The position numbers and the translations under genes were made by a program. A DNA stretch of 64,000 nt from JAVBOO01 sp031550435 (GTDB lineage Bacteria; Bacillota; Clostridia; Lachnospirales; WRAX01). The notes under the pieces were generated by a model, which did not search any database, was not told where the DNA came from, and saw only the letters and a program-made list of their open reading frames with translations. Below are positions 7,117-15,469 of this stretch, piece by piece (position 1 is the stretch's first letter; every line of letters begins with the position of its first letter). Where the stretch lies: assembly GCA_031550435.1 (NCBI GenBank), contig JAVBOO010000002.1, positions 1 to 64,000 of the forward strand. Direction: 5' to 3'.

Positions 7117-8583
7117 ATGCGTTTTTTATCCGGTCTAAGCGGAACCGACAAAGAAGATATGGGCTTAAAATATGTGCTCGATGAGCTTTCGATTCTGACA
7201 GGTCTAGGCAGAGAACGGCTGAACCGGCTTGTTTTTTTCGACTGCAAAAGTCAAAATGCTCTTGTCCGTGAGCTTGAAAACGTGAAAGCGATTGTGAGTG
7301 AATACGGCTCGGCGGAAATTACCGGTATAGCAAATTCACTGACTATGGTAAAAGATCTGCGTAAAACGGTTGAAAGCATACGATCTAGAGCTCTCGACCA
7401 AACCGAGCTTTTCGAGTTGAAATGCTTTTTAATCATATCCGAAGATATCAGAAGACAGTCAAACATATTGGTAAAGCGCTGTAATGTTACCGACATTGAG
7501 CTTTGCGACACAAAAGCTGCTCTTGATGTTTTAGATTTTGACGGAAAAATGTCAATGACGTTTTTTATTGATTCAAAGTTATCAAAAACGCTCGAAAACG
7601 CGAGAAACGAAAAAGCAGCAATCGAGCGCAAGATGCACGAGTTGTCGCTTGCGGGTAACAGCGAAGGGGTTGCGGAGCTTAGAAAAAAGCGCGGCCTGTT
7701 TGCCGAAGCGGAGGCCGAGGAAGAAGCCGTGGTAAAAAACAGGCTGACGGAACAGCTCAGGCCATTTGCCGATTTAATAGAGTTTAATCTCGAAGTTATT
7801 GGCTATTTAGACATTTTGATTGCCAAAGCGAACTGTGCGAAAAGGTTCGGAGCGGTGATGCCAGAAATTACGGAAGAAACAACGGTAGTTATCACAAAAG
7901 CTTTTAATCCGTATGTCTGTGATATACTCGCTAGAGCCGGAAAAACATTTACACCTGTATCTGTAGAGCTTAAACGCGGCACAACAGTGATTACCGGTGC
8001 GAATATGGGCGGCAAAAGCGTTAGTTTAAAAACGTTTGCTTTAAACGCGGCGCTTGCGATGCTGGGATTTTTTGTGTTTGCGGAGGATATGCGGCTCTGC
8101 GTGTTCGATGATATCAGCTTGATTTTTGATGACGGAGAGTCGGTCAAGAAAGGGCTTTCGTCTTTCGGCGGGCAGGTTATAAAGCTGAACAACGCCGTCA
8201 GAAAACAGAAAGCCGGCAGAAACTTTTTTGTCGCGGACGAATTTGCGGGAGGAACGAATCCGCAAGAGGGAAGACTCATTGTAAAGTCCGTCGCGAACTA
8301 TTTTAACAAACGCGACTGCGTTGCCGTGATGACAACGCATTTTGACGATGTTATAACCCGGGAAATCGGCCATTACAGTGTTGTGGGGCTGAAAAACGCA
8401 AACATGAATGAGCTTAGAAAAAAACTTGCGCTTAACCCGGCAAGCTCACTGAAACTCATATCGGAAGCTATGGATTACAGCCTGCAAAAGGCTTGTTACG
8501 ACGAAAATCCTCCGAGAGACGCTTTTAATATATGCGCGCTGCTCGGAGCTGAAGAAGAAATTACACAAAGGCAAAGTTGGTGA
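7117..8583 (+). CDS. kamC: KamC, MutS-like ATPase of the lysine aminomutase cluster
   Basis: 488 residues, related to the core and ATPase domains of MutS but lacking the N-terminal mismatch-recognition domain and the Smr domain of MutS2. The Walker A motif TGANMGGKSVSLKT lies near residue 295, a helical lever-like region precedes it (residues about 80-230), and a Walker B-like stretch FFVADEFAGGTNPQEG follows near residue 374. It starts one base after the kamB stop with GGAGG upstream. In this context it probably does not act in DNA repair; an ATP-driven chaperone for the aminomutase is the usual suggestion, and remains inference. Confidence 0.85.
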   Translation: MRFLSGLSGTDKEDMGLKYVLDELSILTGLGRERLNRLVFFDCKSQNALVRELENVKAIVSEYGSAEITGIANSLTMVKDLRKTVESIRSRALDQTELFELKCFLIISEDIRRQSNILVKRCNVTDIELCDTKAALDVLDFDGKMSMTFFIDSKLSKTLENARNEKAAIERKMHELSLAGNSEGVAELRKKRGLFAEAEAEEEAVVKNRLTEQLRPFADLIEFNLEVIGYLDILIAKANCAKRFGAVMPEITEETTVVITKAFNPYVCDILARAGKTFTPVSVELKRGTTVITGANMGGKSVSLKTFALNAALAMLGFFVFAEDMRLCVFDDISLIFDDGESVKKGLSSFGGQVIKLNNAVRKQKAGRNFFVADEFAGGTNPQEGRLIVKSVANYFNKRDCVAVMTTHFDDVITREIGHYSVVGLKNANMNELRKKLALNPASSLKLISEAMDYSLQKACYDENPPRDAFNICALLGAEEEITQRQSW

Positions 8584-8587
8584 TATT

Positions 8588-10144
8588 TTGGAAAGCAAGC
8601 TCAATTTGAACTTTGATTTGGTTGCCAAGGCAAGAAGACGCGCAACTGTAATCGCCGAGAAAACCCAGAGTTTTATAGATCTGCATACGACGGTTGCCGT
8701 TGAACGCACAATTTGCAGACTTTTGGGGGTTGACGGCGTTGACGATGCCGGAGTGCCGTTACCGAATGTTATTGTTGACGCTGTTTCAAAAAAGGGGCTC
8801 CTGTCTAACGGAGTATGTTACTATTTGGGTAACGCGGGGATACAGCTTGGCCTTTCTCCGGCAGAAGTTGCTGAAAAAGTAGCAGAAGGCCAGGATATAA
8901 CTGCGCTTCCTTTTGCGGATGAATTTGAAATCAAACTCAAACTCAACGAAACCGCGGCAAAAACTGTCGAAAGAATACGCAAAAACCGCGAAAAAAGAGA
9001 AGAGTATCTCGACAAGTTCGGCCGCAAGGTTGACCCGTTCCTCTATGTAATAGTCGCTACGGGCAACATTTATGAAGATATTATTCAAGCAAAAGCCGCG
9101 GCTAAACAAGGCGCGGACATAATCGCGGTAATAAGAACGACAGGGCAGAGCCTTCTCGATTATGTGCCTTACGGCGCAACGACAGAAGGCTTCGGAGGGA
9201 CATACGCGACACAGGAGAATTTCAGGCTCATGCGCGCGGCTCTGGATGAGGTTTCCGAGTCTGAGGGCAGGTATATCCGCCTTTGCAACTACTGCTCCGG
9301 GCTTTGTATGCCGGAAATCGCGGCAATGGGAGCACTTGAACGACTTGACGTTATGCTGAATGATGCTCTGTACGGAATTTTGTTCAGAGATATTAACATG
9401 AAAAGAACACTTGTAGACCAGTATTTCTCAAGAATAATCAACGGCTTCGCCGGCGTTATAATTAACACCGGAGAGGACAACTATCTCACAACCGCTGATG
9501 CGGTTGAGGAGGCTCATACTGTTCTGGCATCGCAGTTTCTCAACGAGCAGTTTGCTGTTCTGGCCGGCTTGAAAGAAGAGCAGATGGGTCTGGGACACGC
9601 GTTCGAAATCAGCCCGGACGTTAAAAACGGCTTTATTTACGAGCTTGCCCAAGCTCAGGCCGCAAGAGAGATTTTTCCCAACGCCCCTTTGAAATATATG
9701 CCGCCGACGAAATATATGACCGGCAATATATTTAAAGGGCATGTTCAGGATGCGCTTTTCAACATGGTAACTATTATGACGGGGCAGAAGCTTCATTTGC
9801 TCGGTATGCTGACGGAAGCGATTCATACGCCGTTTATGTCCGACAGAGCCCTGGCAATAGAAAATGCGCAGTACATTTTTAACACGATGCATGACCTCGG
9901 TTCCGAGATAATGTTTAAAAAAGGCGGTATTGCCGAAACGAGAGCAAACGAGGTTTTGACAAAGGCAACGGAACTGCTCGGAGAAATCGAAAAAATCGGA
10001 TTGTTTACAACCCTTGAGCGCGGAATCTTCGCGGGGGTAAAGCGCCCTCAAAACGGCGGCAAAGGCTTAGAAGGTGTATTCGCCAAGAGCGAACGCTATT
10101 TTAATCCCTTTACCGTACTAATGCTGGGAGGGGAGAAAAAATGA
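8588..10144 (+). CDS. kamD: Lysine 5,6-aminomutase alpha subunit
   Basis: 518 residues, the large TIM-barrel subunit that with KamE forms the adenosylcobalamin- and PLP-dependent enzyme acting on beta-lysine (and D-lysine). Length and end (NPFTVLMLGGEKK) fit the family. The start is TTG at 8588, four bases after the kamC stop, with only a weak GGTGAT upstream, so translation may depend on coupling to kamC. It overlaps kamE by 4 bases (ATGA), as expected for two subunits made in equal amounts. Confidence 0.93.
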   Translation: MESKLNLNFDLVAKARRRATVIAEKTQSFIDLHTTVAVERTICRLLGVDGVDDAGVPLPNVIVDAVSKKGLLSNGVCYYLGNAGIQLGLSPAEVAEKVAEGQDITALPFADEFEIKLKLNETAAKTVERIRKNREKREEYLDKFGRKVDPFLYVIVATGNIYEDIIQAKAAAKQGADIIAVIRTTGQSLLDYVPYGATTEGFGGTYATQENFRLMRAALDEVSESEGRYIRLCNYCSGLCMPEIAAMGALERLDVMLNDALYGILFRDINMKRTLVDQYFSRIINGFAGVIINTGEDNYLTTADAVEEAHTVLASQFLNEQFAVLAGLKEEQMGLGHAFEISPDVKNGFIYELAQAQAAREIFPNAPLKYMPPTKYMTGNIFKGHVQDALFNMVTIMTGQKLHLLGMLTEAIHTPFMSDRALAIENAQYIFNTMHDLGSEIMFKKGGIAETRANEVLTKATELLGEIEKIGLFTTLERGIFAGVKRPQNGGKGLEGVFAKSERYFNPFTVLMLGGEKK

Positions 10145-10935
10145 GTGGCGGACTTTATAAAACCGGAAACGATATACCGGAAAAAGAACTCGACTTAACG
10201 AAACTTCGCCCCTACGGCGACACCTTAAACGATGCAAAGGTACAGCTGAGTTTTACTTTGCCTGTTCCCGACGACGAAAAAGGTGAAGAGGCGGCGAAAC
10301 AGCTTGCTAAAAAAATGGGGATTTCCGATCCTTCAGTCGCGCATCATCACGCGCTGGACAAAGAATTCTCATTTTATGTTGTATACGGCGCCGTGGCGCA
10401 TACCGTTAACTACAACGAGATAACTGTTGCAAAAGTAGAGTCAACGACTATGAGCATGGAAGGCGTTAGCGACTATATAAAGGAAAATATCGGCAGAAAA
10501 GTTGTTGTGATCGGTGCTTCAACAGGAACAGACGCTCATACCGTCGGCATTGACGCCATTATGAATATGAAAGGTTTTGCGGGGCACTACGGCTTGGAAA
10601 GATACGAAATGATAGAGGCGCACAATCTAGGGTCGCAGGTTCTAAACCGTGACTTTGTGAAAAAAGCTATAGAGCTTAGAGCCGATGTGCTTCTCGTTTC
10701 TCAAACCGTCACACAAAAGGACGTGCATATCGCGAACTTGACAGAACTTGTCGAACTGCTTGAAGCTGAAGGGTTAAGAGACAAAGTCGTTCTTGTGTGC
10801 GGCGGGAGCAGGATAACTCACGAGCTTGCGAAGGAACTGGGTTTCGATGCCGGCTTCGGCTCGCAAAAATATGCCGACGATGTTGCAAGCTTCGCCGTAA
10901 CCGAGATGGTGAAGCGCGGCTTGGGAATGAAATAA
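10141..10935 (+). CDS. kamE: Lysine 5,6-aminomutase beta subunit (B12-binding)
   Basis: 264 residues. The B12-binding motif D-A-H-T-V-G is at residues 131-136, so His133 is the cobalt ligand, and Lys144 matches the PLP-linking lysine of the clostridial enzyme exactly in number. The C-terminal half is a flavodoxin-like B12 domain with VCGGS near residue 220. It is the last gene of the operon; a perfect hairpin terminator follows at 11020. No CoA-transferase, lysine permease or butyryl-CoA dehydrogenase gene follows, unlike many clostridial lysine clusters. Confidence 0.95.
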   Translation: MSGGLYKTGNDIPEKELDLTKLRPYGDTLNDAKVQLSFTLPVPDDEKGEEAAKQLAKKMGISDPSVAHHHALDKEFSFYVVYGAVAHTVNYNEITVAKVESTTMSMEGVSDYIKENIGRKVVVIGASTGTDAHTVGIDAIMNMKGFAGHYGLERYEMIEAHNLGSQVLNRDFVKKAIELRADVLLVSQTVTQKDVHIANLTELVELLEAEGLRDKVVLVCGGSRITHELAKELGFDAGFGSQKYADDVASFAVTEMVKRGLGMK

Positions 10936-11019
10936 ACCCCTGATATAAGTAAAAACTATTAATTTAATGCGCTCGCCGACAGTTTTTCTTTAACGACTGA
11001 AGGCGGGCTTATTATTTAT

Positions 11020-11068
11020 AGTCGTTTAAGACTGATATAGTCTTAAACGACTGTAAAACTTTTTTTAC
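11020..11068 (+). terminator. Terminator of the kam operon (family E hairpin)
   Basis: A perfect 14-bp stem AGTCGTTTAAGACT / AGTCTTAAACGACT with a 5-base loop, then GTAAAAC and seven T. The same palindrome recurs at 47786-47824, with half copies near 30475 and 58269, so it belongs to a dispersed hairpin family (E). Confidence 0.85.
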
Positions 11069-11123
11069 AAAAACCAACAAAACATCTTTTTTTCCGGTAT
11101 AATGCCTTATGGTTCATTTTGAT

Positions 11124-11183
11124 ATTACCGCGGAAATTAAATACCGCATAAAATACTTACGCGGTTACTCGTGCCGAAGTAAT
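11124..11183 (+). repeat. Repeat family A, copy A2 (short form)
   Basis: 60 bp beginning ATTACCGCGGAAATTAA and ending CTCGTGCCGAAGTAAT. It is identical in plan to A5 and to the ends of the long copy A3. ACCGCG near the left end and CGCGGT to the right form an internal stem. Confidence 0.8.
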
Positions 11184-11421
11184 ATTACATCGCAACAAAA
11201 CTTGGCTTATCTGCTGATATTTGATGCCGAAGAAACAGCGTTAAACTATCTAAGAATTCGGCTTTTCAAGGCACTTTTTCGAGCAAATTGCGTATTAAAG
11301 ACGTGTAGCCCGAGATCTGCGTGAAACTAAACGGTAAGATGCCGAGCTTCAAGCATTTTTGTTTAAACACGGGCTACGAAGCTAAGAACGTTTTTTTGTT
11401 CGAAGTTTATAATAGAGCTTT
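11184..11421 (+). other. Gap between repeats A2 and A3 with a long-range GTAGCCCG/CGGGCTAC stem
   Basis: No credible gene. The segment contains GTAGCCCG near 11306 and its exact complement CGGGCTAC about 70 bases later, which would close a structured RNA of about 80 bases. A TATAAT-like string occurs near 11408, before copy A3. It may be the leader of the amidase gene, a small RNA, or decayed DNA. No known riboswitch signature was recognised. Confidence 0.3.
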
Positions 11422-11580
11422 GTTACGGCGGAAGTTAAATACCGTATAAAATACTTACGCGGTTACTCGTGCCGAGCAGACGCGTCTGGGTACGCCGCAG
11501 TGCTCAAATGCGGCGCATCTGCGTCTTAGCGAGGGAACAACAAAACATAGCGTTTTCCTATGTTTTGTTGCCGAAGTAAT
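11422..11580 (+). repeat. Repeat family A, copy A3 (long form)
   Basis: 159 bp and the most complete copy. The left module ends ...CTCGTGCCGA, then comes a second module with two hairpins: GCAGACGCG/GCATCTGCGTC and AACAAAACATAG / CTATGTTTTGTT (12 bp perfect). It ends again with GCCGA and AGTAAT. The short copies A2 and A5 correspond exactly to removal of everything between the two GCCGA strings. It ends only 23 bp before the amidase start codon. Confidence 0.85.
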
Positions 11581-11603
11581 ATATGAATTTTTTCGGAGGA
11601 CAT

Positions 11604-13769
11604 ATGAAAAAAGCAAAAATTATTATATTTGCGATCGTCGTATTAGCAACGGCGTTGATATATTCAAGTTTTGGGTTTGCCCGCGAAGCAGTGAACTTAA
11701 AGCTGGTTTACGACGGCATATCTCATGATTACAGTAATTATAAGATCACGCTCAAGGTCGATAATGTCGAAGTAACCAATTTGACAATGCCGCCCGTTAT
11801 TATTGACGACCGTACATATGTCCCCGTCAAAGAAATATTTACAAAACTCGGAGCTGTTGTTGACTGGAAAAGCAACACTAAAGAGATTTACATCGGTTAC
11901 GGCGATAGAATGATAATCATGCAAATCGGCAGCGGTGTTATTAACAACAACGGAAACATCGTGCTGATACCGGTTGCCCCCAGAATAGTGAACGACAAGA
12001 CCATGATACCTGTTAAATACGCGGCTGAGGCCTTCGGTTTCGGAGTGCATTGGGACGACGCAACAAAAACGGTTTATATCAATACCATGGGCATTAATTA
12101 TCCGATCAATGGCTCTTCGAATGCGCCAGCAGATAATACATCGTCCGGCTCGGATTCGAACTACGGGGACACAGGAGACAGCAGCTCGGCGTATCAGCCG
12201 GCGGCAGTCGAATTATCTGTTGACATATCTCCGAATAATATCATAGCAATGAATTATCCCGAAACCAGAATCACCTCTATCGAAAACCGTGACAACAAAA
12301 GTTTTGTCATAAAAGCCGACTCGGAGATTTCAAGCGTCGAAAAACTGCTTTTAGAAGATAACAGGTTTGTTCTCGATATTTATAATGCCGAAACTGCTTT
12401 GCCCGATAAGAATCTGATTATAAACGGCAGCCCTTATATTGCCCAGATACGCTCGGCTCAAAACCGGATAACTCCGCAAAAGGTAACAAGGATTGTTTTT
12501 GACTTGCTTGAACCCACAGGTTTTAACGTATCGATTTCACCGGACAGAAAGAGCTTGATTTTTTCGTTTGAGAACAATACGATTACCGATGTCAGGCTAT
12601 CGAAAACAGGCAACAGCGATATACTGGCTATCGAGGGAACATCCACCCCGGTTGTATCCGTTACTCCTTTAACAAACCCCGACAGGCTCGCGATTGATAT
12701 CCCGCTTTCGTCGCTGGGTACGGCAAAACAGCCTAATCTCAGCGGAACTTATGTGATTTCTGCGAGAATGTCGCAGTATACTTCTTCTGCCGTGCGCATT
12801 GTTTTAGATTTGAGCACTGCGGTAAGCTATACCGTTTCAAACGAGAACAGTACGACTATAATAAAGATTTCGAAGCCGAACTATAAAAATTTGAGTTATA
12901 ATACGGCAACAAAAACCTTGACGGTTTCAAAAGGCAGCAACGCTTTATTCTCTGCTAGTTCCGTGCATCATACCGATATGTACTATATGTACAAATATGT
13001 TTTGTCGGTTCCGCTCGACCTTTCAGAATACGTGGGTTACGGTGAATACATAATAAAGGATGACTACGTCAGCTCGGTTGAAATCAACACTTTAAACGGC
13101 GTTACATATTTTACTGTCAACGAAAACAGGATACTTGCCGTCAATGTAACAGAAGACCAATCAAACATTTACATAAAATTTTTACTGCCGAAGGAGAAAT
13201 ACAGCAAGATACTGGTGCTTGATGCCGGACACGGATACAACGACCCCGGCGCGCATGGAAACGGGCTGGTCGAGAAGAATCTTACACTCGATATAGTTCT
13301 GAAAACGATTGCTTTGCTTGAGGCGGACGGCAGCGTTAAGGTATACGCGACCAGGGTTGACGATACCTACCCGGATTTAAACTCCAGAGCCGCTATGGCG
13401 GACGAGGTCGGAGACATATTTGTGTCCGTACATATAAATTCATTCACGAACCCCGAAAAAAAGGGCACAGAGGTATATTACTACAAACACGACAATGACG
13501 ATGCCTTAGGTTTCAAGAGCTCGCAAATGGCGGCGATTTTTCAGAAGAACCTTCTCAATTTTCTTGGCACGGACGACAGGAGGATAAAGTCTGAAGAGTT
13601 TCTTGTACTCAAACGTACTCATATACCGGCGGTTCTTTGCGAAGTAGAGTTTATTTCGAACCCCGAAGCCGCTGCAAAGCTCGGAACAGAATCATTCCGC
13701 ATGGCGGCGGCACAAAGTATATACACCTCGATTATCGAAACGTTTTCGATATATCATCCGGCAAGATAG
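11604..13769 (+). CDS. N-acetylmuramoyl-L-alanine amidase with copper-amine-oxidase-like and AMIN domains
   Basis: 721 residues. An N-terminal hydrophobic segment (residues about 6-25) is a signal peptide or anchor. Residues about 30-155 form a copper-amine-oxidase N-terminal-like domain (repeated DDRTYVPVKEI / NDKTMIPVKYAA), then a Ser/Asn-rich linker, AMIN-type beta domains, and a C-terminal Amidase_3 catalytic domain with VLDAGHGYNDPGA, a zinc-ligand Glu (GLVEKNLTLD), SVHINSF and CEVEFISNPE. It cleaves the bond between MurNAc and L-Ala in the cell wall. ATG 11604 follows GGAGGA; a further ATG at 11583 has no ribosome site and lies against repeat A3. gerM-like and rph genes follow, an arrangement common in clostridia. 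Confidence 0.9.
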   Translation: MKKAKIIIFAIVVLATALIYSSFGFAREAVNLKLVYDGISHDYSNYKITLKVDNVEVTNLTMPPVIIDDRTYVPVKEIFTKLGAVVDWKSNTKEIYIGYGDRMIIMQIGSGVINNNGNIVLIPVAPRIVNDKTMIPVKYAAEAFGFGVHWDDATKTVYINTMGINYPINGSSNAPADNTSSGSDSNYGDTGDSSSAYQPAAVELSVDISPNNIIAMNYPETRITSIENRDNKSFVIKADSEISSVEKLLLEDNRFVLDIYNAETALPDKNLIINGSPYIAQIRSAQNRITPQKVTRIVFDLLEPTGFNVSISPDRKSLIFSFENNTITDVRLSKTGNSDILAIEGTSTPVVSVTPLTNPDRLAIDIPLSSLGTAKQPNLSGTYVISARMSQYTSSAVRIVLDLSTAVSYTVSNENSTTIIKISKPNYKNLSYNTATKTLTVSKGSNALFSASSVHHTDMYYMYKYVLSVPLDLSEYVGYGEYIIKDDYVSSVEINTLNGVTYFTVNENRILAVNVTEDQSNIYIKFLLPKEKYSKILVLDAGHGYNDPGAHGNGLVEKNLTLDIVLKTIALLEADGSVKVYATRVDDTYPDLNSRAAMADEVGDIFVSVHINSFTNPEKKGTEVYYYKHDNDDALGFKSSQMAAIFQKNLLNFLGTDDRRIKSEEFLVLKRTHIPAVLCEVEFISNPEAAAKLGTESFRMAAAQSIYTSIIETFSIYHPAR

Positions 13770-13827
13770 TGCCGGTTTATAGCGAATTGTAAAGTAAATT
13801 GTTATACTGTTTAGCTTGTACGCACCA

Positions 13828-13857
13828 CTTTGATAAAATAAAATTATCAAAGAGGTG
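13828..13857 (+). promoter_or_regulatory. Hairpin touching the ribosome site of the GerM-like gene
   Basis: CTTTGATAA (13828-13836) pairs with TTATCAAAG (13844-13852), a perfect 9-bp stem. The 3' arm ends in the first bases of the AGAGGTG Shine-Dalgarno (13851-13857), so folding could reduce translation of the downstream gene. Control by this structure is inference. Confidence 0.4.
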
Positions 13858-13862
13858 ATATT

Positions 13863-14366
13863 ATGAAAAAATATTTGTTATCGGGACTTTTGACGGTCAT
13901 TTTGCTCATGATTTTTTCACAGAGAGTACATGCCGGAAAATGTGACTGTATGAAAACATACAATATTTACTATTGTGACGAAGAAAGTCTTGACCCGAAT
14001 GACTTCAAGTCAAGAGGCTTTGATTTTTACGGTTCGTACACGGACGAGCAGGTCATAACCGTGCTTTACACAAATCTGCTTGATACAAAGGCGTTTCCGG
14101 AAGGCACAAAGCTGCTGGGAATAAGCATATCCGACGGCATGCTTGAAGCCGATTTTTCAGGGAATCTGCTCTGTTTCGGCGGTGCGGAAAACGAACGCGC
14201 AGTTGTCGGTGCTTTAGCGAAAACCGCGACGGAAATTGAACGCATACGATATATAACGATAAAGATAGAGGGCATAATAATGCCTTTGCCGGAAGGCCTT
14301 GAAATAAACAAAAGCGACTTGGGGGAAATACTTGATGACAAGAGCGGACGGACGCAGTTTCGATGA
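13863..14366 (+). CDS. GerMN-domain protein (sporulation/germination)
   Basis: 167 residues with an N-terminal signal sequence (residues about 5-24, ending in HAG) and one GerMN domain. Features of the domain visible here include VITVLYTNLL, FPEGTKLLGISISDGMLEADFS and ITIKIEGI. GerM of Bacillus subtilis has two such domains and acts in spore cortex formation and germination; this protein has one. A Cys-rich KCDCMK follows the signal peptide. The 3' end overlaps rph by 32 bases. The order amidase-gerM-rph supports the assignment and suggests a spore-forming lineage. Confidence 0.8.
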   Translation: MKKYLLSGLLTVILLMIFSQRVHAGKCDCMKTYNIYYCDEESLDPNDFKSRGFDFYGSYTDEQVITVLYTNLLDTKAFPEGTKLLGISISDGMLEADFSGNLLCFGGAENERAVVGALAKTATEIERIRYITIKIEGIIMPLPEGLEINKSDLGEILDDKSGRTQFR

Positions 14367-15054
14367 AATGCGGAGCATTAAGCTGACTCGAAATTTTATT
14401 ACCCATCCCGAAGGTTCCGTATTGATAGAGATCGGTAACACAAAAGTTATTTGCAACGCGACGGTTGAAGATACTGTACCGCCGTTTTTAAAAGGAAGCG
14501 GAAGCGGTTGGATAACCGCCGAGTATTCAATGCTGCCAAGAGCTACCGGTACGAGAAATCAACGAGATATTTCAAAGTTAAGACAAAACGCACGTTCAGT
14601 TGAAATTCAAAGGCTCATAGGACGAGCCCTTCGCATGGCCGTGGATTTAAACAAACTCGGCGAACGTTCGGTTATAATCGATTGTGACGTAATACAGGCG
14701 GACGGAGGAACAAGGGCTGCCTCGATATCCGGAGGGTTCGTTGCATTATACGATGCACTCGGAAAACTCACCGATTCCGGTGTTATAAAGGACTTCCCCA
14801 TAATAAACCATATATCCGCGGTAAGCGTCGGAATAGTAGAGGGCGAGCATGTTCTGGATTTGGACTACTCGGAAGATTCGACCGCTTTTGCCGATGTAAA
14901 CGTTGTAATGAACGAAAAAGGAATGATAGCCGAAATTCAGGGAACGGGTGAGCACGCTCTTTTTAGCGGCAGTGATTTGTCCAAGCTGATCATGCTTGCA
15001 GAGAAGGGAAATTCGGCAATTGTTGAGCAGCAGAAGAAGGCCCTTTGCTTATAA
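14335..15054 (+). CDS. rph: Ribonuclease PH
   Basis: 239 residues, the phosphorolytic 3'-to-5' exoribonuclease that trims tRNA 3' ends. The N-terminus (RADGRSFDEMRSIKLTRNF) and the RNase PH motifs are clear: TVPPFLKGSGSGWITAEYSMLPRAT, CDVIQADGGTRAASISG and DLDYSEDSTAFADVN. The ATG at 14335 was preferred to the preceding TTG; GGGGGAA lies 9 bases upstream inside the gerM-like gene. The usual downstream partner (a nucleotide pyrophosphatase of the RdgB family) is missing and repeat DNA follows. Confidence 0.95.
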   Translation: MTRADGRSFDEMRSIKLTRNFITHPEGSVLIEIGNTKVICNATVEDTVPPFLKGSGSGWITAEYSMLPRATGTRNQRDISKLRQNARSVEIQRLIGRALRMAVDLNKLGERSVIIDCDVIQADGGTRAASISGGFVALYDALGKLTDSGVIKDFPIINHISAVSVGIVEGEHVLDLDYSEDSTAFADVNVVMNEKGMIAEIQGTGEHALFSGSDLSKLIMLAEKGNSAIVEQQKKALCL

Positions 15055-15070
15055 CTTTAGATAAACACTG

Positions 15071-15203
15071 ATTAATTGACTTTGGACAGATACCGTCTGA
15101 TTTTATCCGCCATCCTCGTCCTAAGCGGCCGCTATACGGCCTTTGTGCGGAGCGGGAAGACTGCGGTTGTCCCTTGCGGACGCAACCGCTCGATTAAATC
15201 GGG
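15071..15203 (-). repeat. Repeat family C, copy C3
   Basis: The reverse complement of C2 with minor changes. It runs from ATTAATTGACTTTGG through CATCCTCGTCCTAAGCGGCCG and GTGCGGAGCGGGA to CGATTAAATC. Repeat D1 abuts its right end. Confidence 0.75.
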
Positions 15204-15205
15204 CT

Positions 15206-15270
15206 TGTTGAAAAATTGCCTCGCGGCTTTCCCTTGAAAATGGAGAAGCACCATTTTCAAGGGAGAGCGC
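15206..15270 (+). repeat. Repeat family D, copy D1
   Basis: GTTGAAAAATTGCCTCGCGG followed by a perfect 13-bp inverted repeat CCCTTGAAAATGG / CCATTTTCAAGGG with loop AGAAGCA. The same string recurs at 31409-31468. No T run follows, so it is not an obvious terminator. Confidence 0.7.
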
Positions 15271-15469
15271 CGCTCGCTCAGACCAATTCTTAGTCTTCGT
15301 ACGCAATTTTCAACACTTCCAAATAGGCACTTGTTTAGATTTTCACGTTTTTTTTAATAATTTTGTAAACTAATCCGAAAATAGGGCGATAATACTATTA
15401 TGTAAGTGCTGAAAAGTCGAACTGTCACGCCTTGTTAATCTCGACGCTGTTGCGAAAACGGAGGAAAAT

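Noticed and set aside
7117..8583. KamC as a DNA mismatch repair MutS
   Set aside because: No mismatch-recognition or Smr domain, and it lies within the lysine aminomutase operon.
11109..11324. 71-codon plus-strand frame after the kam terminator
   Set aside because: Its first half is the family A2 repeat and it has no ribosome site; the composition is not protein-like.
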